Shown here in pieces: positions 17,396 to 26,621 of a stretch of 26,621 bases of DNA (its first letter is position 1; each line of letters begins with the position of its first letter). The position numbers and the translations under genes were made by a program. This DNA is from DAOUEO01 sp963763495 (GTDB lineage: Bacteria > Chloroflexota > Dehalococcoidia > DSTF01 > JALHUB01), in contig CAVXOY010000004.1 of NCBI GenBank assembly GCA_963763495.1, positions 1 through 26,621 on the forward strand, read 5' to 3'. Below the pieces are notes generated by a model. The model ran no database searches, was not told the DNA's origin, and saw only the letters and a list, made by a program, of their open reading frames with translations.

Positions 17396-18616
17396 TCAGG
17401 GCGGAGGTCGCTCCACTCTCCGGGAAACGCTCCCAGAGTTGCGGACCGACTCCTTGGCAGTCCGCCAGAGGACAGGCATCGCCGGCAGGTCGCGGAAGAG
17501 AACGGCCAGCGCTATGAACAGATAGACCGCCCCGTAGCCGATGCGTACAGTCGTGCTGAAGAAGAAGAGCTGAGAAGTGAAGAGGCCCGCCAGAAGCGCT
17601 GCTTCCCAGACTGACATGCTCAAGCTCACGAAGATCGCCACCGCGAAGAGCGATTGCCCCGCCGTTAGGAAGACCTCCTCCGCTTGACGTGTATCGAAGT
17701 CCAGCGGCGACAGAGTCGTCCCCGATATGGCATAGGCTGCGGGCACGCTTCCGATCAGCAGCGTCCACTGGCTTACCTTTGAGGACAGCAGGATCGTCAT
17801 GCCTGCTCCCGGCCGGCCGCGCGCCGCCAGCAGCCCTGCCAGCAGAAACTCCGGCGACTCTGAGGCCAGAGGTGCCAGCCATTGCACTAGGACAAACTCT
17901 TCGATGCCGAGCTTCTCGCCCATGTGCACCAGGCCGTCCGCGAAAGGCTCTGCGGCGCAAAAGATCACGCTCGCCGCAAACAGGAAGATCACTGCGATTG
18001 CTATGCGGCGCCACACAGTGGGTAGCGACTTGATGGCCGCCGCCGGTCCGACGAACACATCCACCTCCCGTGGCGGCATCCGCGACATTAGATACATGTA
18101 TGACCCAAAGATCAGGAACGTCACTGCCGTATCGATGAGCGATAGATGGCCCCGGAGCGGTATCGATAGACTGTAGAGCGTGGCCGCGCCCAAGAAGATG
18201 ATGCTCATGCCGTTCTGCGTGCCATCTATCGTCAAAGACCGTTTCCGCGTCTGCATCCAGAAGATGAAGAAGACCATCGGCCAGGCGAATCCGACAAGCA
18301 GCCGGTTTGCGCCCGTCATGTTGGCTATCGCGAAGTGGGCGTTGTCCGGGTTGGTGTGGGCGGTCCAGGAGAAGTACAGGTCTACCGCATACTCCGGCAG
18401 TACCGCGATGATCGCCAGGACGGCCAGGGCGAGCGTGGCCGACATCTCCGTCTCGGCGACCTCAGATGCCCAGGTCAGAAGAAATGCGGCAGCCAGAATG
18501 GAGACACCAAAGGTCGCCACCTCAACGTAAGTGTTCAGCTCGATCCCCAGCACCCTCAAGAGGATCGCCGGCAGGCTGATCCCGGCCAGAATGGCGATCG
18601 ATAGCCAGTTCCTCAT
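17396..18616 (-). CDS. Na+/Ca2+ exchanger-family membrane protein
   Basis: A 406-residue integral membrane protein with about 10-11 hydrophobic segments. It has the two inverted alpha-repeats of the cation:Ca2+ exchanger family. The first contains SEVAETEMSATLALAVLAI, VLPEYAVDLYFSW and MTGANRLLVGFAWP (the GN-x-x-GSN-like motif). The second contains LAPLASESPEFLLAGLLAA and SSKVSQWTLLIGSVP. The S/A-x-x-PE pair in each repeat corresponds to the ion-binding acidic residues. The start at 18616 gives a hydrophobic N-terminus at once. It likely exchanges sodium or protons for calcium across the cytoplasmic membrane; the exact ion is not shown. It is convergent with the GGDEF gene and divergent from the CNNM/CorC gene at 18980. 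Confidence 0.85.
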   Translation of the reverse strand: MRNWLSIAILAGISLPAILLRVLGIELNTYVEVATFGVSILAAAFLLTWASEVAETEMSATLALAVLAIIAVLPEYAVDLYFSWTAHTNPDNAHFAIANMTGANRLLVGFAWPMVFFIFWMQTRKRSLTIDGTQNGMSIIFLGAATLYSLSIPLRGHLSLIDTAVTFLIFGSYMYLMSRMPPREVDVFVGPAAAIKSLPTVWRRIAIAVIFLFAASVIFCAAEPFADGLVHMGEKLGIEEFVLVQWLAPLASESPEFLLAGLLAARGRPGAGMTILLSSKVSQWTLLIGSVPAAYAISGTTLSPLDFDTRQAEEVFLTAGQSLFAVAIFVSLSMSVWEAALLAGLFTSQLFFFSTTVRIGYGAVYLFIALAVLFRDLPAMPVLWRTAKESVRNSGSVSRRVERPPP

Positions 18617-18820
18617 CTAGGCTGCCTTTCGATGAGGGGAAGACATCCGGCAGTTGCGGTGGAGAGCAGGGTATGGCCTTGTCTAGGCGGTGATGTCACG
18701 GCTCTATTGAGTCGCCTGTCTTATGACCAGGATCCGTCGTGAATCGACGGTGATCAGGGGCCAGTATAGCATGACCTCAGCGCTTTGCCCAAAGAGCGAG
18801 TTCCCAACTGCCCGGAATCT
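18617..18820. other. divergent intergenic region
   Basis: Separates the exchanger gene (minus) from the CNNM/CorC gene (plus). A weak minus-strand promoter can be drawn for the exchanger: GCCCAA at 18787-18792 (TTGGGC on the minus strand), 18 bp, and AGTATA at 18763-18768 (TATACT). No gene is seen. Confidence 0.35.
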
Positions 18821-18850
18821 TTGACAGCCTTCGCCGCCTGTTGCTATGAT
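18821..18850 (+). promoter_or_regulatory. sigma70-type promoter of the CNNM/CorC gene
   Basis: TTGACA (18821-18826), an 18-bp spacer, and TATGAT (18845-18850). It points toward the gene at 18980 and probably also drives the overlapping gene at 20236. Confidence 0.7.
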
Positions 18851-18979
18851 CATCGCTGGCCTGGATGCCACGGGCTTGCGTTCACTCACGTTCCCCGGGC
18901 TGAGGGTCGTTGGGACATATGCTTTGTTAGACCTCTGGCCTTCGGCTGACTCTCTTCAGACGGGAAGGTTTTGCCGTAG

Positions 18980-20239
18980 GTGAACACCTTTCTTGCCCTC
19001 GCCATCCTCATCCTTGGCGTGCTGGCGTATGCCCTCGTCAACAGCATTGAGATCGCCATAATCGCCGCCGACCGTATCCGTGTGAAGCACATGGCGGAGC
19101 AGGGCAGTCTCCGCGCCCGCTCCCTCGAACGCCTGCGCTCCGACCGTGACCACTTTTTCGCCGGTATCGTCCTCCTCCAGAATCTGTTCGTCGTCCTGGC
19201 GTCGGCCATGGCCAGCATCATCTCCATCGAGAGCTTCGGCGGCATCGGCCTCGTCTTTGGCACGGTCTTGATGACGCTCTTACTTGCCGTCGTCGGTGAG
19301 GTCACACCCAAAGTCCTCGCCGCACGGGTCACCGAACGATACGCTCTCTTGGTCGCCCCGCCCATAGAGTGGCTCATCTCGGCGCTGAGGCCGCTTGTCT
19401 GGGCGATTGCCGCTGCTCCCCGGGGGCTCGGCCGCCTCCTGTTCGGTTCCAGCCTTGGCGCCACGCCCACCGTCACCGAGGCTGAGCTCCGCACGCTCAT
19501 CGACATCGGCACCAGCGAGAAAGCCTTTGAAGAAGAGACAGGTGAGCTTCTCGAGAGGGTCTTCCAGTTCCGCGACCGACAGGTTCAGGAGATTATGGTA
19601 CCGCGCACTGAGGTGGTCTTCCTGGAGACCGGAATGAGCGTCGGCGACTTCTATCGTGTGTTCGATGAGACTCCCCATTCCCGTCTTCCCGTATACAAAG
19701 ACACCATCGACAACGTCGTCGGAGTCGTGGGCATCAAGGATGTTCTGCGCGGCGTCGGCCGCGGCGACATTACCGCTACCAGCCCGATAGAAGAATGCAT
19801 GCGCCCAACCTACTTTGTGCCCGAGACGAAGCCGGTAGGGGCTCTGTTCTGGGAGATGCAGGCCGGCGCTCAACACATGGCGATCGTGGTCGACGAGTAC
19901 GGCGGCACCGCCGGCATCGTCACCATCGAGCTTCTGATGGAAGAGATGGTCGGTCCCGTCGCCGAGGAGCTCGCCCGCATGCCGAGAGAGTTCCAGACCA
20001 TCGACGAAAACACCGTCCAGGTGGACGGCGGGATGAGCGTTTCCGAGGCGAATGAGGAACTCGACCTCAACATACCGGAAGGCCGCTACGAGACAATCGC
20101 TGGGTATGCCCTCAGCCGCCTCGGCCACCTTCCCCAAGAAGGCGAGATAGTCCTCGGCGATGGCTTCACGATGGTCGTCGCAGAGATCCACGGCACCAAG
20201 ATCGAAAGCGTTCTCGTGACGAAGACAGGAGATCGATGA
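18980..20239 (+). CDS. CNNM/HlyC-CorC family transporter-like protein (DUF21, CBS pair, CorC domain)
   Basis: A 419-residue membrane protein with a GTG start at 18980. The N-terminal DUF21/CNNM part has about three to four hydrophobic helices (from NTFLALAILILGVLAYALVN, through GTVLMTLLLAVVGEVTPKVL). Next comes a CBS pair, starting near VQEIMVPRTEVVFLE and running through SRLPVYKDTIDNVVGVVGIK, MRPTYFVPET and VVDEYGGTAGIVTIELLMEE. The last ~80 residues are the CorC/HlyC small domain (VDGGMSVSEANEELDLNIPE, GYALSRLGHLPQEGE). Family members are linked to Mg2+/Co2+ efflux or homeostasis; the nucleotide-sensing CBS part is intact here. The stop overlaps the start of the next gene (ATGA at 20236-20239), which suggests translational coupling. 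Confidence 0.9.
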   Translation: MNTFLALAILILGVLAYALVNSIEIAIIAADRIRVKHMAEQGSLRARSLERLRSDRDHFFAGIVLLQNLFVVLASAMASIISIESFGGIGLVFGTVLMTLLLAVVGEVTPKVLAARVTERYALLVAPPIEWLISALRPLVWAIAAAPRGLGRLLFGSSLGATPTVTEAELRTLIDIGTSEKAFEEETGELLERVFQFRDRQVQEIMVPRTEVVFLETGMSVGDFYRVFDETPHSRLPVYKDTIDNVVGVVGIKDVLRGVGRGDITATSPIEECMRPTYFVPETKPVGALFWEMQAGAQHMAIVVDEYGGTAGIVTIELLMEEMVGPVAEELARMPREFQTIDENTVQVDGGMSVSEANEELDLNIPEGRYETIAGYALSRLGHLPQEGEIVLGDGFTMVVAEIHGTKIESVLVTKTGDR

Positions 20240-20926
20240 AAGTCCAGCGGCTGCGGATCAGGTTCTCTCGCGGCGAGCAGGTCAAGTTCATCACCCACCT
20301 CGACCTCATGCGGCTCTGGGAGCGCGCCCTCCGCCGTGCGAATGTCGACCTTGCCTATTCGGAGGGTTTCACGCCTCATCCCCGTCTCTCGCTGGCTGCC
20401 CCTCTGGCGGTCGGCGTCACCAGCTCCGCCGAAATACTCGATCTCTTCCTCAATAGCCGCATCTCCCCCTTAGAGTTCGCGCGGCAGGTAGCGAATCAAC
20501 TGCCGCCGGGGGTAGAGGTTCTTGAAGTGCAGGAGGTCGGCCTGCGGGCCCCCTCAGTGCAATCAGAGGTGCGGTGGGCGGAATACCAGGTACGGCTCGA
20601 ATCCTCGCTTTCGGCCGAAAGCGCCCAGGGAGCGGTCGATGCCTTTCCTTGCGGCCGAGAGCATACCCTGGGAACATCAGCGCGATAAGGAGGCCCGCAA
20701 GTACGACATCCGTGCCCTCGTCCATGACCTCTGGCTGGAGCAGGGTGAAAGCGGTTTGATGATCGGCATGCGCCTGCGCGCCGATAACAATGGCAGCGGC
20801 CGCCCCGAGCAGGTGATATCGGCGCTGGGCTTGCCCGAGCCGGATCGAATCCATCGCAGCAAGCTCATCCTCGCCGAAAGCTCGCCCGCCCACGAGGCCT
20901 GGCGCCGCCACGGGAGGTTTACATAA
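20236..20926 (+). CDS. TIGR03936/DUF2344 radical-SAM-linked protein (one frameshift)
   Basis: Begins MKVQRLRIRFSRGEQVKFIT, then HLDLMRLWERALRRA and YSEGFTPHPRLSLAAPLAVG, the diagnostic N-terminus of the TIGR03936 family. Members usually sit beside or are fused to a B12-binding radical SAM enzyme (TIGR03960), which is not in this window. The frame breaks near 20643: the upstream frame goes astray at DAFPCG, and the next frame continues FLAAESIPWEHQRDKEARKY to the stop at 20926. One surplus base in the CTTTCCTT stretch explains it. Restored length is about 230 residues, normal for the family. Its biochemical role is not established. A sequencing indel is the simplest cause, as all neighbours are intact. 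Confidence 0.8.
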
Positions 20927-20934
20927 CAGCTACC

Positions 20935-21570
20935 ATGCGCCTCATTCTCGCTCGCCACGGTGAAACCGCCGGCAACCGCGACCGCCTCGCTCTTGGCCGT
21001 CTCGATATCCCTCTCAACGAGACAGGTCATCTGCAAGCCGAGGCGCTTGCCCGCCGCCTGCAGCTTGCGCCGCTGGTCGCCGTCTATGCCAGCCCTCTCC
21101 GCCGTGCCTGTGAGACCGCTCAGGCCGTCGCCGAGATGCACAACCTCCCGGTGGAAGTAGAAGAGGGGCTCTCCGAAATGGACGTCGGCGAAGTCGATGG
21201 CCTCTCTATGGAAAAGGTGAGAGAACTCTACCCGGGCTTCCTTCAGCGTTGGCTCGGCCCCGAGGTTGCCACCCTCCCTATGCCCGGCGGCGAAAGCCTC
21301 CAGGAGGTGCAGGATCGCGCCTGGGAGGCGGTCCAGCGCATCGCCGGACGTCATCCCGAAGACATCGTCTGCGCCGTTAGCCACAACTTCACCATCCATG
21401 TCATCCTCTGTCGTGCCCTCGGCCTGCCCATCACCGAGTTCCGCCGCCTGCGCCACGACCTCGCCGCCGTCAGCGTTCTCGACATAAGCGGCGACCGCGC
21501 TGTGCTCGTCCGTCTCAACGACACTTGCCACCTCGAAGAGCAGGGCCTCGCCGAGCGCCGGCCGTATTGA
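20935..21570 (+). CDS. histidine phosphatase superfamily protein (phosphoglycerate-mutase-like)
   Basis: A 211-residue cytoplasmic enzyme with the complete catalytic set of the branch 1 histidine phosphatases. Arg7-His8-Gly9 lies in LILARHGETAGN (His8 is the phospho-acceptor). Arg56/57 lie in ASPLRRACETA, the acid is Glu81 in GLSEMDVGEVDG, and the second histidine is His150 in AVSHNFTIHVILCRALG. The length fits phosphatases of the CobC/GpmB type. Substrate cannot be told from sequence; no cobalamin genes are nearby. It starts 8 bp after the previous gene, so it is likely in one operon with the genes from 18980. Confidence 0.9.
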   Translation: MRLILARHGETAGNRDRLALGRLDIPLNETGHLQAEALARRLQLAPLVAVYASPLRRACETAQAVAEMHNLPVEVEEGLSEMDVGEVDGLSMEKVRELYPGFLQRWLGPEVATLPMPGGESLQEVQDRAWEAVQRIAGRHPEDIVCAVSHNFTIHVILCRALGLPITEFRRLRHDLAAVSVLDISGDRAVLVRLNDTCHLEEQGLAERRPY

Positions 21571-21581
21571 CTCTCGTATGC

Positions 21582-21610
21582 TTGTAAAGCTGTCAAGTAT
21601 GTGCTACATT
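21582..21610 (+). promoter_or_regulatory. sigma70-type promoter of the divIC-like gene
   Basis: TTGTAA (21582-21587), a 17-bp spacer and TACATT (21605-21610) lie just after the histidine phosphatase stop codon. Confidence 0.5.
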
Positions 21611-21665
21611 TACTTCGGCTTGATTGGCGGGGTAGGAGTTGTCTCAAGGAGGAGCGGCTAGAGTC

Positions 21666-22025
21666 ATGCTCGGCCGATCGGCGCCGCGGATAATCCTGCT
21701 GGTGGTCGCAGTAGTCGTTGGCTATCTGCTGTACACCACCGTCAACGCCACCTTGAACTCGTACCGCATCGCCGGTGATGAGCAGGGGGTGCGGCAGGAG
21801 ATCGCTGAACTGGAGAGCGATCAGGCGAAGCTGGTGGCCCTCCGGGACTACCTCTCCTCCGACGAATACATAGAGAGCGTCGCCCGCCGTATGCTTGGCC
21901 TCGTCAAGCCCGGCGAGAAGCTGGTTAGAGTCTCATCGTCGGAAGGAGAAACCGAAAAGCCGGAGGATGGTGCTCAAGGGCAATCCACCGGCCGGGACTG
22001 GTGGGAATCCCTGTTCGGCCCCTAG
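21666..22025 (+). CDS. DivIC/FtsB-like septum formation initiator
   Basis: A 119-residue bitopic membrane protein. The ATG at 21666 is chosen because AAGGAGGA lies 12 bases upstream; an earlier in-frame TTG at 21639 has no usable site. A short cytoplasmic N-terminus is followed by one transmembrane helix (about 8-26, IILLVVAVVVGYLLYTTV) and an extracytoplasmic coiled coil (EQGVRQEIAELESDQAKLVA). The family motif YIESVARRMLGLVKPGE follows, then a polar tail rich in Glu and Ser. Such proteins join FtsL and FtsQ/DivIB at the division septum. A terminator follows. The position just before tilS is common in Gram-positive-like genomes and supports the call. Confidence 0.85.
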   Translation: MLGRSAPRIILLVVAVVVGYLLYTTVNATLNSYRIAGDEQGVRQEIAELESDQAKLVALRDYLSSDEYIESVARRMLGLVKPGEKLVRVSSSEGETEKPEDGAQGQSTGRDWWESLFGP

Positions 22026-22055
22026 CTCGGTGCGGGTACCGTGCGTTACCTTGAA

Positions 22056-22083
22056 GGCCAGGCGCTCAAGCCTGGCCCTTTCT
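22056..22083 (+). terminator. intrinsic terminator after the divIC-like gene
   Basis: GGCCAGGC and GCCTGGCC form an 8-bp stem around GCTCAA, followed by CTTTCT. It separates the divIC-like gene from tilS. Confidence 0.8.
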
Positions 22084-22138
22084 GCCTCTTGGGAGCCGAC
22101 GTGACTGGAATCCCTTTCCATCTTCGAAGGCGATACCC

Positions 22139-23623
22139 GTGACAGAGAACGCGTCATCGTCAGCCGGTCGAAAAAAGAGGGGCGGTGCACCACTGGGGCC
22201 GGCTCTCGAGCGCCGTGTCCACCGCTTCATCCGCAGGCACGATCTCCTTCACGATGGCGATTCCGTCCTCGTCGCCGTCTCCGGCGGCCCCGACTCTACA
22301 GCCCTCCTCCTCCTGCTCGCCCATCTTGCTCCCCAACTAAGACTGACGCTGAGTGTTGCCCACTTTGACCACCAGCTCCGGGGAACGGACGAAGCGCGAC
22401 GGGAGCGCCTCTTTGTGGAAGGCCTGGCTTCGAAGCTGAGCCTGCCCCTGGTAACGAGTGGCGCCGATGTCCGGGGCCACGCCCGCGACCGGCGCATCTC
22501 CCTCGAAGAGGCCGCCCGTGAGCAGCGCTACGCCTTCCTTGCCGAGGCAGCCGGTCGCCTCGGCGTGAGCGTCGTCGCCGTCGGCCACACCGCTGCCGAC
22601 CAAGTGGAGACCGTGCTGATGCACCTCCTCCGGGGCAGCGGCCTCTCCGGCCTGGCCGGCATGCTGCCCCGTTCCCCCTGGCCCCTGAACGTCGAAAGCG
22701 CTGCCGGCCTTGCCCTCGTGCGTCCCCTGCTTGAAGTCACGAGGGAAGAGACCCTGGCCTACTGTCGCGAGGCGGGACTGGAGCCGATTGAGGACCCCTC
22801 CAATCGCTCACTGGCCTACCGGCGGAACCGGCTGCGCCACGAGATACTCCCCGTTCTGCGCCGCTATAACCCCCGCCTCGACCGTGCCCTCCTTCGCCTC
22901 GCGTCCGCCGCCGCCGCCGACCGCGAGGCCATCGAACAGGCCGCCGCTGGTCTCCTGGCTGGCGTTGGCCGTATCGTCGGTGATTCGGTTCATCTCTCGC
23001 GTAGTCGCCTCCAGTCCCTTCCCGAAGGGCTTCGCCGCCACGTCCTGCGGGCCGCCGTCGGCCGACTCTTGGGCGACCTTCAGGATATCGAGGCGAAACA
23101 CCTGGAGACGATGGCTGCCGCCGTCGAGAAACCTACCGGCAGCCGGATCGACCTGCCGCGGGGACTCCGCCTGGAAGTGGAATACGACGAAGTCATCCTC
23201 ACTCTGAATCCGGAAGAGCCGCCGGTCGCCGCCTTGCCTGAGAGCGACGTGCCTCTGGCCGTCCCTGGGCGCACGCGAGCGGGGCGCTGGCTGTTCGAAG
23301 CCCGCATCGTTTCCGCCGGCGCGACTCCGCCGGTCGGCGAAAGCAATGAAGCCTACCTATCCCTGGATGCCCTCGTCGGCGATCTCTTGGTGCGGCGGCG
23401 GCGCCCCGGCGACCGCTTCCGTCCCTTCGGCCTGGCGGGCGAGAAGAAACTGCAAGACCTCTTCGTCGATGCCAAAGTGCCGCGCCGCCTGCGCGACGCC
23501 GTGCCCATCGTCTGTGACCGTGACGGCATCCTCTGGGTTGTCGGCTATCGTATCGCCGAACGGGCGCGGGTCGGCAGCACTGCAAAGAGGATGTTGCGCC
23601 TGCGGGTGCAGCCGGTCCCCTGA
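22139..23623 (+). CDS. tilS: tRNA(Ile)-lysidine synthetase TilS
   Basis: A 494-residue enzyme that uses ATP and lysine to convert C34 of the CAT-anticodon tRNA-Ile to lysidine. The GTG at 22139 follows AAGG with an 8-base gap. After a basic N-terminal tail, the PP-loop is SGGPDS (residues 48-53) in LVAVSGGPDSTALLLLLAHL, with HFDHQLRG and GHTAADQVETVLMHLLRGSG downstream, the classical N-type ATP pyrophosphatase core. The sequence continues NRSLAYRRNRLRHEILPVLR, typical of TilS. The C-terminal TilS domain is present (RRRRPGDRFRPFG, KKLQDLFVDAKVPRRLRD, VGYRIAERARV). Length is slightly above the family mean. Intact, with no frame breaks. Confidence 0.95.
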   Translation: MTENASSSAGRKKRGGAPLGPALERRVHRFIRRHDLLHDGDSVLVAVSGGPDSTALLLLLAHLAPQLRLTLSVAHFDHQLRGTDEARRERLFVEGLASKLSLPLVTSGADVRGHARDRRISLEEAAREQRYAFLAEAAGRLGVSVVAVGHTAADQVETVLMHLLRGSGLSGLAGMLPRSPWPLNVESAAGLALVRPLLEVTREETLAYCREAGLEPIEDPSNRSLAYRRNRLRHEILPVLRRYNPRLDRALLRLASAAAADREAIEQAAAGLLAGVGRIVGDSVHLSRSRLQSLPEGLRRHVLRAAVGRLLGDLQDIEAKHLETMAAAVEKPTGSRIDLPRGLRLEVEYDEVILTLNPEEPPVAALPESDVPLAVPGRTRAGRWLFEARIVSAGATPPVGESNEAYLSLDALVGDLLVRRRRPGDRFRPFGLAGEKKLQDLFVDAKVPRRLRDAVPIVCDRDGILWVVGYRIAERARVGSTAKRMLRLRVQPVP

Positions 23624-23730
23624 GGGTGCCCGCAAGTCATCTTTGGCAGGGGATGGATGTTCCCCACTGTTCTTTACTGTTGGTGACGAGGGACGATCGA
23701 CTGCCGGAAGTGGAGAGGAAGGAGTGAGAA

Positions 23731-24150
23731 TTGGACCTGGACATTGACGGTGCTCGCGGTGTTCTAGCCGCCCAGTCATTCAGCGTGCTACTTGGGACCA
23801 GGCTTACTATCTTCGGCGAGGGGAGATCGGAGCTCGTCGTGCCCGTGAACGATGATCTCAAGCAGCAGCACGGCTTCGTGCATGGTGGAGTCGTAAGCTA
23901 CCTCGCTGATTTGGGACTGGCGTTCGCCGCCGGATCTGTGCTCGGGGACGTGCTTACAGCGGAGTTCAAGCTGAACCTTATGCGGCCGGCCCGCGGGGAC
24001 GCGATCGTCGCCCGCGGACACGTGCTTCACGCCGGCAAGCGACAGGCGACCTGTCGCTGTGACGTATTCGCGCGGGATGGTGCGGAGGAGGTGCTGTGCG
24101 CAGTGGCGCTCGGCACCGTCGTGAAAGTGGGAGGTGCCGGTGCGGCTTGA
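23731..24150 (+). CDS. PaaI-type hotdog-fold thioesterase
   Basis: A 139-residue cytoplasmic protein with a TTG start at 23731, supported by GGAAGGAG 6 bases upstream. The hotdog signature HGFVHGGVVSYLADLGLAFA (about residues 47-66) holds the HGG motif and the Asp of the acyl-CoA thioesterase active site, as in PaaI/YbgC-like enzymes. The strand following it (TAEFKLNLMRPARGD, then GHVLHAGKRQATCRCDVFA) matches the family. It probably hydrolyses an acyl-CoA thioester; the acyl group is not known. No phenylacetate degradation genes are nearby, so the name describes the fold only. Confidence 0.85.
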   Translation: MDLDIDGARGVLAAQSFSVLLGTRLTIFGEGRSELVVPVNDDLKQQHGFVHGGVVSYLADLGLAFAAGSVLGDVLTAEFKLNLMRPARGDAIVARGHVLHAGKRQATCRCDVFARDGAEEVLCAVALGTVVKVGGAGAA

Positions 24151-24235
24151 AGCCGGACGGCATCCAGCGAGGCGCATCGAGCCTTTCCTGCCGAGAGATT
24201 CGAGCAAGTGACCTTCCCAGGCATTGCTGGGCCTC

Positions 24236-24264
24236 TTGACAAAGGCGGCCACTATCGCTAGTAT
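24236..24264 (+). promoter_or_regulatory. rRNA operon promoter
   Basis: TTGACA (24236-24241, perfect -35), a 17-bp spacer and TAGTAT (24259-24264). It lies about 200 bp ahead of 16S rRNA with no gene between. Confidence 0.8.
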
Positions 24265-24347
24265 ATTCATGCAAGCGCTGAAGCTTACATACTTTGCATA
24301 CCAAACACAGCTCTCGCGCTGGCTTGAGAGCAGAGCGTGCGAGATGT

Positions 24348-24383
24348 GTTGTTTTGTGTAAACAACCTTTGCACCTTAACAAC
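24348..24383 (+). promoter_or_regulatory. boxB/boxA-like antitermination element, 16S leader
   Basis: A 7-bp hairpin GTTGTTT-TGTGT-AAACAAC (24348-24366) is followed by TGCACCTTAACAAC (24370-24383), close to the boxA consensus TGCTCTTTAACA. The same order is repeated before 23S rRNA. Confidence 0.65.
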
Positions 24384-24400
24384 TGGATAGCGGAAGGAAG
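24372..24400 (+). other. left arm of the 16S processing stem
   Basis: These 29 bases are complementary to 26071-26099 with two mismatches. Together they enclose 16S rRNA, as in the RNase III processing stem of bacterial rRNA precursors. The arm overlaps the boxA-like site. Confidence 0.85.
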
Positions 24401-24461
24401 AGTGTGGGGTCACAACGTCGATTTCCTTTCTCGGGAATTCGTTCCCGAGGAAAGAATAGTA

Positions 24462-25966
<1,505 letters not shown>

Positions 25967-26070
25967 TAGGGAGAACCTCTGGAGCTTCGGCTCCAAGGTC
26001 ATCCTAGGTCGATCGGTGCGTCCTTCCTCGGAAGGACCATCGTCAGAACCGAAAGCCCTGCCCCACGGGC

Positions 26071-26099
26071 CTTCCTTCCGCTATCCAGGAGTTAAGGTG
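26071..26099 (+). other. right arm of the 16S processing stem
   Basis: Complement of 24372-24400 (27 of 29 positions pair), lying between 16S rRNA and tRNA-Ile. Confidence 0.85.
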
Positions 26100-26120
26100 T
26101 CATTACAAAAGGCGTCTTGA

Positions 26121-26197
26121 GGGCCATTAGCTCAGCTGGTTAGAGCGCGGTCCTGATAAGACCGAGGTCGGTGGTTCGACTCCACCATGGCCCACCA
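26121..26197 (+). tRNA. tRNA-Ile (anticodon GAT)
   Basis: Cloverleaf with acceptor GGGCCAT/ATGGCCC, anticodon stem CGGTC/GACCG around CTGATAA (anticodon GAT), T-arm GGTGG-TTCGACT-CCACC, and an encoded CCA. It lies in the 16S-23S spacer as usual. Unlike the tRNA-Val in this window, the CCA is genomic. Confidence 0.97.
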
Positions 26198-26261
26198 ACA
26201 GGCAACACCAAGAGAAGAGAGCCGCCTTCAGGGTTGGTGCCCTTGGCTGGCTCACCCAGGT

Positions 26262-26337
26262 GGGGCCGTAGCTTAGCTGGGAGAGCGCCGCCTTTGCACG
26301 GCGGAGGTCGGGGGTTCGAATCCCCCCGGCTCCACCA
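26262..26337 (+). tRNA. tRNA-Ala (anticodon TGC)
   Basis: Acceptor GGGGCCG/CGGCTCC, D-arm TAGCTTAGCTGGGAGAGC, anticodon stem CCGCC/GGCGG around TTTGCAC (anticodon TGC), T-arm with GGTTCGAATCC-type loop, and encoded CCA. It follows tRNA-Ile by 64 bp in the rRNA spacer. Confidence 0.97.
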
Positions 26338-26524
26338 ACAACACCTAGGCGTTTGTCCCAAATGCTGCGCAGAACCTCTTGCCAAACGACAACACATGGT
26401 ATAAACTGAAGTGCAGCTTCGTAAGGAGCCACTGAAGAAATAAATGGTTGATGCCCAACTGAAAACCTAATACGTATCTTGGGCTGATGCAGAGACTGAA
26501 CGTCGGCTTGAGGCATCAGGCCGA
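26338..26524. other. rRNA spacer between tRNA-Ala and the 23S leader
   Basis: No gene is seen. Part of it (about 26460-26520) can pair with itself: GGGCTGATGC and GCATCAGGCC flank a short loop region, probably part of the 23S precursor fold. Confidence 0.4.
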
Positions 26525-26560
26525 TTGTTTTGTGAAAAAACAACAGCACCTTTACAACTG
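26525..26560 (+). promoter_or_regulatory. boxB/boxA-like element before 23S
   Basis: Hairpin TTGTTTT-GTGAA-AAAACAA (26525-26543) followed by CAGCACCTTTACAACTG (26544-26560). It repeats the order and much of the sequence of 24348-24383, as expected for an antitermination signal placed again ahead of 23S rRNA. Confidence 0.6.
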
Positions 26561-26601
26561 AACATGGAAGCGGCGCATCTTTGCGCGTAGACCTTAATGT
26601 A

Positions 26602-26621
26602 GGTCAAGCTACTAAGGGCGC
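26602..26621 (+). rRNA. rrl: 23S ribosomal RNA, first 20 bases
   Basis: GGTCAAGCTACTAAGGGCGC fits the conserved 5' end of 23S rRNA (GGTyAAG...TAAGGGCGC). The gene runs off the window. Confidence 0.85.

Noticed and set aside
19280..20191. 303-codon minus-strand open frame
   Set aside because: It lies wholly inside the CNNM/CorC gene on the other strand and arises from high G+C codon bias.
20677..21531. 284-codon minus-strand open frame
   Set aside because: It covers the DUF2344 gene end and the histidine phosphatase, both of which have clear motifs on the plus strand.
26127..26549. 140-codon minus-strand open frame over the tRNAs
   Set aside because: It is translated from two tRNA genes and the rRNA spacer; such frames are a common false call.

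Overview
The window looks like part of a Chloroflexota genome, probably of the class Dehalococcoidia. This is an inference from the look of the 16S gene, the high G+C, and secreted proteins rich in DxDxDG and QCxNxxDDD motifs; it was not tested by alignment. It divides into an accessory left part (about 1-15.3 kb) and a conserved housekeeping right part (15.6-26.6 kb) that ends in an rRNA operon.

1-4.06 kb: an intact tRNA-Val(TAC) on the minus strand (3984-4057) is followed, on its 3' side, by a row of partial copies of itself (3903, 3028, 1333 and 1). The three larger copies hold the 3' half of the tRNA up to the anticodon loop, joined to a shared ~70 bp tail that is absent from the tRNA gene. 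Between the copies lie small unrelated cargoes: a GYD-domain gene, a secreted beta-propeller gene, and a class IV aminotransferase gene. The layout is that of repeated integration at a tRNA gene, leaving short cassettes each closed by a displaced tRNA half. No recombinase is encoded in the window. This is the most interesting feature here.

4.4-15.3 kb: two tandem paralogous genes encode secreted multi-domain proteins with calcium-binding repeats and a dockerin-like C-terminus. They share a 5' leader and a double hairpin in the 3' UTR. After the second paralog come an MFS transporter and a GH38-like glycosidase. After the first paralog only a matching promoter and the first ~130 bp of a GH38-like gene remain, so the whole unit seems to have been duplicated and one copy largely deleted. 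Nearly every long gene left of 15.3 kb is broken by several frameshifts, whereas all but one of the genes to the right are intact.

15.6-24.2 kb: a LuxR-type regulator with a degenerate receiver, a membrane GGDEF protein with a degenerate active site, a Na+/Ca2+ exchanger-type protein (minus strand), a CNNM/CorC-type CBS protein overlapping a DUF2344/TIGR03936 gene (one frameshift), a histidine phosphatase, a DivIC/FtsB-like septum protein, TilS (tRNA-Ile lysidine synthetase) and a PaaI-type thioesterase.

24.2-26.6 kb: a linked rRNA operon. It has a sigma70-type promoter, a boxB/boxA-like leader, 16S rRNA within a 29-bp processing stem, tRNA-Ile(GAT), tRNA-Ala(TGC), a second boxB/boxA-like element, and the first 20 bases of 23S rRNA.
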